Assembly: GCF_016863135.1 (NCBI RefSeq)
Contig: NZ_BOOH01000052.1
Span: forward strand, 101,184-165,183
Direction of reading: 5' to 3'
Length of the DNA stretch: 64,000 nucleotides
Source: Planobispora longispora
GTDB lineage: Bacteria > Actinomycetota > Actinomycetes > Streptosporangiales > Streptosporangiaceae
Position 1 is the first letter of the stretch, and the number at the start of each line of letters is the position of its first letter. The position numbers were made by a program, and so were the translations under genes. The notes below the pieces were generated by a model. That model saw only the letters and a list, made by a program, of their open reading frames with translations. It was not told the DNA's origin and did no database searches. This document shows, piece after piece, positions 52,765 through 64,000 of this stretch.

Positions 52765-54734
52765 CGGAGAACCCCCTCGGTGTCCAGATCGTCCAGGTCA
52801 CCGTCCAGATCGTCCAGGTCACCGTCCAGCTCGTCGTCCAGGTCACCGTGCGGACCGTCGTCCCGGCCGTCCGTGACGCCGGGGCCGCCGGGACCGGTGG
52901 AGCCGGTGGAGCCGCCGCCGGGGCCGCCGGGATCGTCGTCCAGGTCGGCGGAGAGCAGCGCGCGGTACTCCGGCACGGTCGCCATCAGCTCGTGGTGCCG
53001 GCCGACGTGCGCGATCGTGCCGTCCAGCAGCAGGGCGACCCGGTCGGCCAGGAGCACGGTCGAGGCCCGGTGCGCGACGACGATCCCGGTGGCGTCCCGG
53101 AGCACGTGCCGGAGCGCCTCCTCGACCAGGGCCTCCGTCTCGACGTCCAACGCGGACAGGGTGTCGTCCAGCACGAGGATCTTCGGCCGGGAGAGCACGG
53201 CGCGGGCCAGGGCGAGCCGCTGGCGCTGGCCGCCGGACAGGGACATGCCCTGCTCGCCGATGCGCGTCTCCAGCCCCCACGGCAACCGGTGGACGAACCC
53301 GGCCTGGGCGACCCCGATCGCCGCCTCGATCTCCTCCTCGGTGGCGTCGGGCCGTCCCAGCGCGAGGTTCTCCCTGACGCTCATCGAGAACAGCGTCGGC
53401 TCCTCGAAGGCCGTGGCGACCGCCGAGCGGAGCGCGGGCAGCGACAGGTCCCGCACGTCGTGGCCGTCGATCGTGACCCGGCCCGCGGTGACGTCGTGCA
53501 GCCGGGGGACCAGGGAGGTCAGCGTGGTCTTGCCGGATCCGGTCGCGCCCACGACCGCGACCGTCTCTCCCGGCCGCACCTCCAGCCAGACGTCGCGCAG
53601 CACCGGCTCGGCGGCGCCGGGGAAGCGGAACTCCACGCCCTCGAAGCGCAGGTGGCCGCGCGGGTTCTCGATCGTGTCGGGGCCGCCGACGATGTCCGGC
53701 TCGGTGTCGAGCACCTCCGCCACCCGGTCCGCCGCGGTCATCGCCTCCTGGCCCATGGCCAGGATGAAGCCGAGGGACGAGATGGGCCACACCAGCTGCA
53801 GCATCAGCGTGGTGAAGGCCACCAGCGTGCCCAGCGACAACGATCCCGAGCCGACCGCGAGCGCGCCCAGCAGCAGCACGGCGGCGAGGGTGACGTTCGG
53901 GATGACCTCCAGGAAGGTGAAGAACCTGGCCGAGAGCCCCACCTTCTCCATCGAGCTCCGGTAGACCTTGCCCGCTCCGTCGTCGAAGGTCGCGAAGACG
54001 TGCCGGCCGCGGCCGAACGCCTTGATCGTGCGGATGCCGCCCGCGGACTCCTCGACGACGGTGGCCAGGTCGCCCTGCTCGTCCTGGACCTGCCGGGAGA
54101 TGGCGATGTAGCCCCGCTCGAAGCGCATCGAGACGGTCACGATGGGCACCGCCGACGCGGCGACCAGCAGGCCGAGCGGCCAGTACAGCTGGAACAGCAG
54201 CGCCGTCACCACGGCGATCTGGACGGTGATCAGCACCAGGAAGAGCATGCCGAACCCGAGGAAGCGCCGGATCACGGACAGGTCGGTCGTCACGCGCGAC
54301 AGCAGCTGGCCGGACTGCCAGGCGCCGTGGAAGCTCATCGGCAGCCGCTGCAGGTGCCGGTAGAGGTCGTCGCGGAGGGCGGTCTCCACCCCCAGCACGG
54401 CGTCGGCCAGCAGCCACCGGCGCACCAGGACGAGCAGTGCCTCGATCGCGCCCAGGACGAGGGCGAGCAGTGCGAGGGGGAGCAGGGCGCCGGTGTCGTC
54501 ACGGGCGACGGGACCGTCGATGATCTCTCTGCCGACCAGGGGGATGGCGATGCCGATCCCGATCCCGGCGAAGGAGGTCACCCAGATGACGGTCAGGCGG
54601 GTGGCGTAGGGGCGCAGGTAGGACTTCATCCGCCACAACGAGCGCATCCTCGTCAGGTGCGGGCGGCGGGGTCTGCGCTGGTGCGGGCGGCGGGTTCCGG
54701 TCTCTCGGTCGGTGCCGGCGGTATCAGGGGGCAT
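52761..54734 (-). CDS. ABC exporter half-transporter with degenerate ATP site
   Basis: A 657-residue exporter subunit. An Arg-rich N-terminal extension precedes six transmembrane helices (LTVIWVTSFAGIGIGIAIPL and others). The NBD shows Walker A VAVVGATGSGKTTLTSLVPR, signature QGMSLSGGQRQRLALARAVL and Walker B ILVLDDTLSALD, where the catalytic Glu is replaced by Asp, the hallmark of the degenerate-site subunit in heterodimeric exporters. The C-terminus ends in an acidic Asp/Leu repeat (DLDDELDGDLDDLDGDLDDL) encoded by three 21-24-bp repeats. Start ATG 54734 is the most upstream reasonable choice. Coupled to the following canonical subunit. Confidence 0.93.
   Translation of the reverse strand: MPPDTAGTDRETGTRRPHQRRPRRPHLTRMRSLWRMKSYLRPYATRLTVIWVTSFAGIGIGIAIPLVGREIIDGPVARDDTGALLPLALLALVLGAIEALLVLVRRWLLADAVLGVETALRDDLYRHLQRLPMSFHGAWQSGQLLSRVTTDLSVIRRFLGFGMLFLVLITVQIAVVTALLFQLYWPLGLLVAASAVPIVTVSMRFERGYIAISRQVQDEQGDLATVVEESAGGIRTIKAFGRGRHVFATFDDGAGKVYRSSMEKVGLSARFFTFLEVIPNVTLAAVLLLGALAVGSGSLSLGTLVAFTTLMLQLVWPISSLGFILAMGQEAMTAADRVAEVLDTEPDIVGGPDTIENPRGHLRFEGVEFRFPGAAEPVLRDVWLEVRPGETVAVVGATGSGKTTLTSLVPRLHDVTAGRVTIDGHDVRDLSLPALRSAVATAFEEPTLFSMSVRENLALGRPDATEEEIEAAIGVAQAGFVHRLPWGLETRIGEQGMSLSGGQRQRLALARAVLSRPKILVLDDTLSALDVETEALVEEALRHVLRDATGIVVAHRASTVLLADRVALLLDGTIAHVGRHHELMATVPEYRALLSADLDDDPGGPGGGSTGSTGPGGPGVTDGRDDGPHGDLDDELDGDLDDLDGDLDDLDTEGVLR
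52782..52847 (-). repeat. 21-bp in-frame repeat in the ABC C-terminal tail
   Basis: GTCCAGATCGTCCAGGTCAC plus C repeats at 52782-52802 and 52803-52823, with a 24-bp variant at 52824-52847. They encode the acidic GDLDDLD tail of the degenerate exporter subunit. Confidence 0.88.
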
Positions 54735-54920
54735 CAGCAGGCAGCACGCTCCTCACGGTCTTCAGTTGACGCCCTTCACCATTCCCGGTGCGGGGCTCGT
54801 TAAAGGGTCTGTCGTCCGGATGGTCTTGTTTACCCCGATCGCGCGGACGGCGCCTCGCCGCAGCGGAGATCCGGGGCAGGGATCCGGGCGGCAGGACCTA
54901 AGGCTAAGGAGCCTGTCAAT

Positions 54921-54987
54921 CGGTTTTCCGTACGGCCGCCGCCGGTTTCGCGCACGGCTGCCGCCGGTTTTTCCGTACGGCCGCCGC
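54921..54987. repeat. 22-bp tandem repeat, three copies
   Basis: CGGTTTTCCGTACGGCCGCC plus GC (54921-54942), a variant at 54943-54964 and a 23-bp variant at 54965-54987. Each unit has a GC-rich half that can fold back (CCGTACGG). Confidence 0.85.
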
Positions 54988-55052
54988 CTCCGGAAGCCCG
55001 CCGGAACGGGCGCGGGCCCCGCCGGGTGGAGAACCGTTGCTCCCGGAGGGTT

Positions 55053-55067
55053 GTTACTTTAAGTAAC
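55053..55067. promoter_or_regulatory. Palindrome GTTACTT-T-AAGTAAC
   Basis: A perfect 7-bp dyad around one base, 19 bases before the ATP-grasp start. MarR/HxlR-type sites often have this form; no such regulator is adjacent. Confidence 0.6.
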
Positions 55068-55085
55068 TCAGGAAATACGGAGAGT

Positions 55086-56135
55086 ATGGAAAACGAGGTA
55101 AACACCTCCGGACTCCGCTTGTTGATCATAACCGGCGAGGGTCCGGCGAACGACGACATCAGACGCCTGGAGGGGGCGGCGAGGCAGCGGGGGCACCTGC
55201 CGAGTGTCGTCCCGTGGAACGAGCTGAGCGTGGCGCTCGACGATCGGGGCCCGCGGCTCTGCGCCGGCGGCGTCCCGCTGGAGGTGGACGGCATCATCCA
55301 CCAGATGTCCACCGACGCCCTGGACGGGCTCGTCATCCTCGGCGCGGTGGAGGAGGACGTCCCGCATCTCAACTCCGTCGACGCCGTCCTGCGCTCGGCC
55401 GACAAGTTCGCCACGCACGTCCGGCTGGTCGCGCACGGCGTCCCCACCCCTCCCACCGCCTTCTGCCCCAACGACGACGAACTCCGGCTGTTCGCCCGGG
55501 ACTACGGCTACCCGGTCGTGCTCAAGCAGCCGGACGGGGCGCGGGGGGCGGAGGTCACCCTCGCGCGCGAGGAGAGCGAACTGTTCGCCAAGGCGGCCTC
55601 GATCCGGGGACGGGGGACGCCGCTGCTGGTGCAGCGGTTCGTCGCCGAGGCGGCCGGGATCAACCACCGGGTGATCGTCGTCGGCGGGAAGTTCGTCGCG
55701 GCGGTCGAGCAGACGGGCGGCCGGCCCGGGGACTTCCGCTCCAACGGCCCCGGAGACGTGTGCCGCCCGGTGACGCTCACCGAGGAGGAGATCGAGATCG
55801 TCGAGCGCACGGCCCGCGCGGCCGAGCTCGACCTGATGAGCGCCGACCTGCTGCGGAGCGAGGACGGCCCGGTCATCCTGGAGACCAACTCCTTCCCCGC
55901 GTTCGGCGGGTTCGACCACGTGGACCTGTGCGCCCACGTCCTGGACGTGATCGAGCGGAAGGTCCGCGAGCACGTTCCGCTGGTGCTGCCGCAGTCGCCG
56001 TCCTCGGAGGAGCTCCTGGTGGCCGAGGTGGAGGAGGAGCTCGCGATCCAGTCCGGGAAGGGGAGCCTGGCGGCCTCCGCCGTACGGGACGCCTCGGCCT
56101 CCGGCGGGGAAGGGCCCCTGTCGGCCTCGACCTGA
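55086..56135 (+). CDS. RimK-like ATP-grasp ligase
   Basis: A 349-residue ATP-grasp enzyme. The N-terminal pre-ATP-grasp domain (LLIITGEGPANDDIRRLEGA, GIIHQMSTDALDGLVILG) precedes the ATP-grasp fold: YGYPVVLKQPDGARGAEVTL (ATP-contact Lys), HRVIVVGGKFVAAVE, ELDLMSADLLRSEDGPVILE and the metal-binding Glu/Asn in ILETNSFPAFGGFDHV. RimK-like members join an amino acid to a carboxylate or to a peptide. ATG 55086 is close to a GGAGAG site. No partner peptide or amino-acid gene lies beside it, so substrates are unknown. The C-terminal extension after residue 300 is low complexity. Confidence 0.85.
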   Translation: MENEVNTSGLRLLIITGEGPANDDIRRLEGAARQRGHLPSVVPWNELSVALDDRGPRLCAGGVPLEVDGIIHQMSTDALDGLVILGAVEEDVPHLNSVDAVLRSADKFATHVRLVAHGVPTPPTAFCPNDDELRLFARDYGYPVVLKQPDGARGAEVTLAREESELFAKAASIRGRGTPLLVQRFVAEAAGINHRVIVVGGKFVAAVEQTGGRPGDFRSNGPGDVCRPVTLTEEEIEIVERTARAAELDLMSADLLRSEDGPVILETNSFPAFGGFDHVDLCAHVLDVIERKVREHVPLVLPQSPSSEELLVAEVEEELAIQSGKGSLAASAVRDASASGGEGPLSAST

Positions 56136-56270
56136 GCCCGCCGGGGCCGTCCGAGCCGACCGCGCCGACCGAGTCGCCCGGCTCACCCCCTCCGCCCTCT
56201 CCGGCCTCGCCCGTCACACGCGAGCGGCCTGATCCCGATCCGCTGAACTGCGGCTGGGTAGAAAACAGGC

Positions 56271-57743
56271 ATGGACCCCCACGTAGTGACCACGAGCGGG
56301 CGGGTGCGCGGGCACTGGGCAGGCGGTGTCGCCGAATTCCTCGGCATCCCGTACGCGGCCCCTCCGGTCGGCGCGTTGCGCTTCGCCGCGCCGGTCCCGC
56401 CGCGCCCCTGGGACGGTGTGCGTTACTGCCACGCCTACGGGCCGACCGCGCCCCAGCCGCCGAGCGACTACACCGAGGGCGTGCCCGAGCCGCTCATCGC
56501 GGGCGAGGAGTATCTCAACCTCAACGTCTTCACGCCCGATCCCGGAGCGGCCGGACTGCCCGTGCTGGTGTGGATCCACGGCGGCGCCTTCAACGGGGGC
56601 AGCAACTCCAGCCCGTGGTATCGGGGGACCACCTTCGCGCGCGAGGGCGTGGTGTTCGTCGCCGTCAACTACCGCCTCGGCGTCGAGGGGTTCCTCCCGC
56701 TCGAGGACGCCCCGGCCAACCTGGGCGTCCTCGACTGGGTCCGGGCGCTGACGTGGGTCCACGACAACATCGCGGCCTTCGGCGGCGACCCCGCAGCGGT
56801 GACCGTGGGCGGGCAGTCCGCCGGCGGCCAGGCGAGCGTGACCCTGCTCGCGGTGCCGGGAGCCGCCGGGCTGCTCCACCGCGTGATCGACATGAGCGGG
56901 GGAGCGGTGCGCTGGGAGCCGGTCGGCCCGGCCCGCGAGGCCGCCCGCGCGCTGGCCCGGCGACTCGGCGTGCCGCCCACGCGCGAGGCGTTCTCGGCCT
57001 TCGCCCCGCAGGAACTGGTCGCCGCGTACGGCTCGCTGGGCCCCGGTGACCAGCCCTCCGATGAGCACCGCCCCGGCCCGCTCGACGCGATCTTCAAGCC
57101 GGGCCCCAAGGGCTTCAACCCGGTCAACGACGGCGAGGTCGTGGCCCGCAGCCCGCACGACATGATCGCCGACGGTTCGGCCCACCCCGCCGCGCTGCTC
57201 GTCGGCGCGACCTCCGAGGAGTTCAACGAGGCCATCCGATCCCAGCCCGGCCCGATCGACGAGGAGCAGTACACCCAGGCGCTGCGCGGCCTGGAGGCGG
57301 GACCGGAGGCCCGGCGCTTCTACGAGGAGCGGCTGCCCGCCGGGCTGGAGGTCCTGGGCCAGATCCTCACCGACCGGATCTTCCGGATCCCGACCCTGCG
57401 CCTCACCGAGGCCGCCGCCGCGGCCGGTCGCCCGGTGCACGCCTACGAGTTCCGCTGGCGCTCACCCGCGGGCGAGGGGATGACGGGGGCGGGCCACTGC
57501 GTGGACCTGCCGTTCGTCTTCGACAACCTGGACGGCGAGGGCGTGGGCCGGATGTGCGGCCCGAACCCGCCGCCGGGCCTGGCCCGGGAGATGCACGCCG
57601 CCTGGGTCGCCTTCGTCACCTGCGGAGACCCCGGCTGGCCGCCGTACGGCCAGGAGGGCCGCCCCACCTGGATCTTCGACGCCCCCGGCCACCTCGCCCA
57701 CGATCCCCTGGCCGAGGAGAGCCGCCTCTGGCGGGACCTCTAA
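56271..57743 (+). CDS. Type-B carboxylesterase
   Basis: A 490-residue alpha/beta-hydrolase of the carboxylesterase/cholinesterase family. Landmarks are FLGIPYAAPPVGALRF, the oxyanion-hole VLVWIHGGAFNGGSNSSP, the nucleophile Ser in VTVGGQSAGGQASVTLLAVP, and the catalytic His in GAGHCVDLPFVF. No signal peptide is seen, so it is probably cytoplasmic. It hydrolyses short- to medium-chain esters. The ATG at 56271 has no ribosome-binding site; a TAGAAA box (56259-56264) at leaderless spacing may act as -10. It converges with the propeller fragment with 4 bases between the stops. Confidence 0.92.
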   Translation: MDPHVVTTSGRVRGHWAGGVAEFLGIPYAAPPVGALRFAAPVPPRPWDGVRYCHAYGPTAPQPPSDYTEGVPEPLIAGEEYLNLNVFTPDPGAAGLPVLVWIHGGAFNGGSNSSPWYRGTTFAREGVVFVAVNYRLGVEGFLPLEDAPANLGVLDWVRALTWVHDNIAAFGGDPAAVTVGGQSAGGQASVTLLAVPGAAGLLHRVIDMSGGAVRWEPVGPAREAARALARRLGVPPTREAFSAFAPQELVAAYGSLGPGDQPSDEHRPGPLDAIFKPGPKGFNPVNDGEVVARSPHDMIADGSAHPAALLVGATSEEFNEAIRSQPGPIDEEQYTQALRGLEAGPEARRFYEERLPAGLEVLGQILTDRIFRIPTLRLTEAAAAAGRPVHAYEFRWRSPAGEGMTGAGHCVDLPFVFDNLDGEGVGRMCGPNPPPGLAREMHAAWVAFVTCGDPGWPPYGQEGRPTWIFDAPGHLAHDPLAEESRLWRDL

Positions 57744-57747
57744 CCCG

Positions 57748-58310
57748 TCAGCCGAATCGCCAGTAGGCGGAGTGCTGATACTGGATCTCACCTTGGAACG
57801 TCGTGAAGCTGCTGACCGCCCACGCGGCGGGGGCGCCCGGCCACGACGCGACCGCTTCGATCGAGGCGTCCGGGAGGTCCAGGTGCTTCACCCAGCGAGT
57901 GCCCGACAGCCGCCAGAGGGAGGACGTGCTGTCGACCGCCCAGGCGTCGTCCCGGCCCGCCGGGGCGAGCTTGATCATTTCTCCGGTCGGCCCCTGCGGG
58001 CTGAGGCGGTAGGACCACCGGCCTGCGGAGAAGCGCATGACCAGGCTTCGGAAGTGGGTCCGGTCGTCGCCGTCGTCCTGTTCGACGCCGTCTCTTCTGC
58101 CGCTCGGGCCCACGTCGACCCAGGAGGCGGATCCCACGGCCAGGAGCCCGGAGTCGCCCGCGGGGAGGAGGCCGTACAGCGAGGCGTTCCAGTTCTGGAT
58201 GCGTTTCCCGGTGGGCCGGGGAAGCCGAGGAAGCGGCCGCCGGGTCCAGACGGCGCCGTCGAAGGAGGCGGCGGCCGGCGTGCCGGGTGCCGGACTCGGC
58301 CCGGACCCCG
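57748..58310 (-). pseudogene. C-terminal fragment of a propeller-like secreted protein
   Basis: The frame opens immediately after the stop of the methyltransferase gene with no start codon for about 58 codons; the first candidate is a GTG at 58137 without ribosome-binding site. It encodes propeller-like repeats: NWNASLYGLLPAGDSGLLAV, DDAWAVDSTSSLWRLSGTRW and APAAWAVSSFTTFQGEIQYQ, ending in YWRFG. The pre-fragment AVAGSGPSPAPGTPA looks like a post-signal linker. The most likely explanation is loss of the 5' end (signal peptide and first blades). A short active gene starting at 58137 is the alternative. Confidence 0.5.
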
Positions 58311-59105
58311 CTACCGCAGGACGCCGACTCCGCCCTCGACGCGCAGGCTCGTGGGAGGCTCCTCCAGGTCGGGACGCCAGTCCTGCACCGGCACCAGGCC
58401 GGGCTCGACCAGGTCGAAGCCGTCGAACAGGGCCAGCACCTGATCGTGCGTGCGGAAGGTCGGCTGCGCCGGGGAGCCCGCGGTCGAGGCCTTCAGCTGG
58501 GCCATGGCCTCCGGGGCGCTCTCGGCCACGGCCTGCGAGAGCAGCAGGTGGCTGCCCGGCGCCATGCGGTCGCGGAAGGCGCGGATGATCCCCGCCGGGT
58601 CCTCCTCGTCGGTGACGAAGTGCGTCACCCCGGACAGCAGGAGACCGATGGGCCGGGAGAAGTCGATGAGCGCGGTGACCTGCGGGTCGCCGAGGACGCT
58701 CTCCGGGTCGCGCAGGTCCGCCTGAACGCTGATCACATCTTCTCCGACGGCGAGGAGCACGTCGTTGTGCAGCTTCACGACCGGGTCGTAGTCGACGTAG
58801 ACGACCCTGGCGCCGGGACGGACCCCCCCGGCGGTCTCGTGCACGCTCGGCGAGGTGGGGATCCCCGCACCCAGGTCGAGGAACTGCCGCACCCCGGCCA
58901 GGGCCATGTGCCGGACGGCGCCGACGAGGAAACGCCTGCTGGCCCTGGCGACCCGCCGGGTGTCCGGCGCGACGTGCAGCAGGCGGGTGGCGACGGCCCG
59001 GTCGACCTCGAAGTTGTCCTTGCCGTCGAGCAGGTAGTCGTAGACGCGGGCGGAACTCGGCACGCTGGGATCGACACCGGCGGGCACGCGAGTCAACTCG
59101 GGCAC
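58311..59105 (-). CDS. DUF574-type SAM-dependent methyltransferase
   Basis: A 264-residue methyltransferase of the actinomycete DUF574 family. It begins SSARVYDYLLDGKDNFEVDR, the typical family opening, continues with the SAM-binding FLDLGAGIPTSPSVHE and VVYVDYDPVV, and has ALIDFSRPIGLLLSGVTHFV and DPAGIIRAFRDRMAPGSHLL. GTG 59105 has AAGGAGA upstream. Members are abundant in Streptomyces and relatives and associated with signalling and secondary metabolism, with mostly unknown substrates. It is followed by the propeller fragment and preceded by ChrA on the same strand. Confidence 0.92.
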   Translation of the reverse strand: MPELTRVPAGVDPSVPSSARVYDYLLDGKDNFEVDRAVATRLLHVAPDTRRVARASRRFLVGAVRHMALAGVRQFLDLGAGIPTSPSVHETAGGVRPGARVVYVDYDPVVKLHNDVLLAVGEDVISVQADLRDPESVLGDPQVTALIDFSRPIGLLLSGVTHFVTDEEDPAGIIRAFRDRMAPGSHLLLSQAVAESAPEAMAQLKASTAGSPAQPTFRTHDQVLALFDGFDLVEPGLVPVQDWRPDLEEPPTSLRVEGGVGVLR

Positions 59106-59293
59106 GGAGCGGTCTCCTTCGGGGAAGAGATGAAGATCATATCCAGCCGTGTTCTGCGAATGAAGTCTGTTCCGGGAAGTGCTCCGAGGACAAGGGGGAA
59201 CGCCCGGCCGGACACTTCTCCCGGCGGGCGCCCTTCAACGGGAGAGCGCCCCGGGAGCCCTCCCGCGGAGGAGCGGCCGCCGGGTCCCTCACG

Positions 59294-60493
59294 TCACCCG
59301 AAGAGCAGGACCCGGGCCAGGCCGATCGCGGCGGCGGCGGCGATGAACCAGGCGGTGTTGAGCTCGGTGCGCCACTGCAGGAGCAGCGCGGCCACGGCCA
59401 GGCCGACGGTGAGCGGGTCCACGAACGCCTCGCCCGCCAGCTCGACCGTGACCCCCGCCATCAGCGCCAGCGCGGTGGCGTTGACCCCGTCCAGGAACGC
59501 CGCGGACCAGACCCGGTCGCGGACGCGGTCGACGATCCGGGTCAGCAGGGCGACGAGGGCGAACGAGGGGGCGAAGATCCCGACCGTCGCCAGGATCGCG
59601 CCGGGCAGCGCCGCGATGACGTAGCCGAGGAAGGTGGCGGTGGTGAACACCGGGCCGGGGGTGACCTGCCCGATGGAGATCGCGTCCAGCAGCTGCTCCC
59701 GGGTGACCCAGCCGAGCCGCTCCACCAGATCGCCCTCCAGGAAGGCGAGCAGGACGTAGCCGCTGCCGTACAGCACGGCACCGATTTTCAGGAAGGTCAG
59801 GAAGAGGTGGACCAGCTGCCCGCCGGCGGGGTCGGCGAAGCGGGGCCCGCCCAGCAGCGGCGCCAGGCCGTACGGCCCGCCCAGCAGCGGCGCCAGCAGC
59901 GCGTGCGCCCCGCCCCCCGGGGTGCGGCTCCCGGCGGTGCGCGCCGCCATGACGATCAACCCGCCGGCCGCCAGCACGGCGAGCTCGTTCACGCCGAGGA
60001 AGTAGGCGGCCAGCGCCGCCGCGGCGACCAGGGCGGTCAGCCACCCCTTGATCGCGGTCCGCGACAGGCCGGCCAGGGCCCACACCACGATCGCCACGAC
60101 CACGGGCTTGATCCCGTACAGCAGCCCCTCGACCGCGGGCGTCTGGCCGTACCGGACGTAGGCCCAGGCCAGGGCGAGCACGATGGCGAAGGCCGGGAGG
60201 ATGAAGCACACCCCGGCCACGACGAGCCCCCTGCCGCGGGCCCGCTCGTGGCCGAGGTGGATGGCCAGCTCGGTGGAGGTCGGCCCGGGGATCAGGTTGG
60301 CCGCGCCCATCAGGTCCACGAAGCGCTCGTCGGAGACCCAGCCGCGCCGCCGCACCAGCTCCTCGCGCATCATCGCGATGTGCGCGGCCGGCCCGCCGAA
60401 CCCGATCACCCCCAGCTTCAGGAAGACCGCGGCCACCTCACGGACCCCGCCGCCCGGACCGCCCGGACCGCTCGAACCGCCCGAGCCCGTCAT
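59294..60493 (-). CDS. chrA: ChrA chromate ion transporter
   Basis: A 399-residue transporter of the chromate ion (CHR) family, in the long bidomain form. The N-terminal half shows FLKLGVIGFGGPAAHIAMMR and LIPGPTSTELAIHLG; the C-terminal half repeats the fold with FLKIGAVLYGSGYVLLAFLE and ISIGQVTPGPVFTTATFLGY, in inverted topology, together about ten transmembrane helices. CHR proteins export chromate, some possibly sulfate. ATG 60493 starts the gene; its promoter region has a TTCACC/GGTGAA dyad (60534-60550). No chrB regulator is adjacent. Confidence 0.93.
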   Translation of the reverse strand: MTGSGGSSGPGGPGGGVREVAAVFLKLGVIGFGGPAAHIAMMREELVRRRGWVSDERFVDLMGAANLIPGPTSTELAIHLGHERARGRGLVVAGVCFILPAFAIVLALAWAYVRYGQTPAVEGLLYGIKPVVVAIVVWALAGLSRTAIKGWLTALVAAAALAAYFLGVNELAVLAAGGLIVMAARTAGSRTPGGGAHALLAPLLGGPYGLAPLLGGPRFADPAGGQLVHLFLTFLKIGAVLYGSGYVLLAFLEGDLVERLGWVTREQLLDAISIGQVTPGPVFTTATFLGYVIAALPGAILATVGIFAPSFALVALLTRIVDRVRDRVWSAAFLDGVNATALALMAGVTVELAGEAFVDPLTVGLAVAALLLQWRTELNTAWFIAAAAAIGLARVLLFG

Positions 60494-60533
60494 CCGTCCC
60501 CCTCACGCGAAGAAAGCATACGGTCGGGCAGTA

Positions 60534-60550
60534 TTCACCATTCCGGTGAA
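60534..60550. promoter_or_regulatory. Dyad TTCACC-N5-GGTGAA upstream of chrA
   Basis: A perfect 6-bp inverted repeat with a 5-base spacer, 41 bases upstream of the chrA ATG. The regulator is unknown. Confidence 0.45.
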
Positions 60551-60598
60551 CGGCGGCGGGCCGTCAGGGGAACACGACGGGACTCACCGCACGGGACC

Positions 60599-64000
<3,402 letters not shown>

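Larger units (their letters stand above)
54735..55085. other. 351-base divergent intergenic region
   Basis: No gene is supported. It holds a 22-bp repeat in three copies (54921-54987), then the palindrome at 55053-55067 ahead of the ATP-grasp gene. No precursor-peptide reading frame with a ribosome-binding site was found. Confidence 0.55.

Noticed and set aside
50920..54803. Two very long plus-strand frames
   Set aside because: Both are antisense to the ABC exporter genes, which have complete ABC motifs on the minus strand.

Overview
The window is very GC-rich DNA with strong third-position G/C bias, GTG starts, dense head-to-tail overlaps (ATGA/GTGA) and several transcripts that look leaderless. 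The gene content (AfsR/LAL-type LuxR regulator, DUF574 methyltransferase, AA10 chitin-active LPMO, GH3/GH13 enzymes, DUF2000, DUF5708, DUF6343, an SCO0854-type RING protein, a HAMP-array hybrid kinase) points to a filamentous actinomycete, most likely of the Streptosporangiales. The genus is an inference. No rRNA, tRNA, CRISPR array, transposase or phage gene was seen; the window reads as chromosome.

Layout. 1-5.6 kb: small regulator/effector pairs (ArsR-type tail + SRPBCC, DUF2000/Lrp, MDR oxidoreductase/AraC, SDR + TetR). 5.7-9.6 kb: secreted AA10 chitin monooxygenase, DUF305 lipoprotein, an intact formylglycine-generating enzyme, a PadR regulator, and a sulfatase remnant that has lost its catalytic cysteine. 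9.6-13 kb: AraC regulator, sterol-desaturase-like membrane enzyme, and a Tat-exported retropepsin-fold protein lacking both catalytic aspartates. 13.2-17.7 and 19.5-24.5 kb: two divergently transcribed blocks that match the KstR2 regulon for catabolism of steroid rings C/D (SDR, EchA20, IpdA, IpdB, IpdC; then FadE31, a second FadE, IpdF, KstR2, FadA6). An ECF sigma/membrane-protein unit and a DUF5708 gene lie between them. 24.6-31.2 kb: ArsR-like regulator operon, DUF6343, large RING protein, GH13 glucosidase. 31.2-39.2 kb: GH3 beta-glucosidase behind LacI-type palindromes, small genes, amidohydrolase, secreted propeller-like protein, truncated flavodoxin and a chemoreceptor. 39.3-50.7 kb: membrane lipase-like protein with a 57-residue companion, CHAP hydrolase behind a structured leader, LAL regulator, two-component system, HxlR pair, AroK-like kinase. 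50.8-64 kb: heterodimeric ABC exporter, ATP-grasp ligase, type-B esterase, propeller fragment, DUF574 methyltransferase, ChrA transporter, and the C-terminal part of a giant hybrid kinase that runs off the window.

How it fits together. The best-defined pathway is the steroid C/D-ring module. Both of its divergent promoters carry nearly the same 22-bp sequence (14026-14047 and 21847-21868), centred on a 14-bp dyad like the KstR2 site, so the KstR2 protein encoded here probably represses both blocks. The polysaccharide genes (LPMO, GH3, GH13) suggest a saprophytic life on chitin and glucans.

The most unusual signals are (i) four tandem repeats that include or abut a stop codon at gene 3' ends (5572-5662, 7501-7598, 35061-35160, 36088-36152), two of them repeating the stop at spacings that cover every reading frame; (ii) many in-frame minisatellites inside otherwise conserved proteins; (iii) the orphaned FGE beside a broken sulfatase; and (iv) an uncharacterised structured leader in front of the CHAP gene. 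All functional statements rest on reading motifs and remembered family features; no database search was run.
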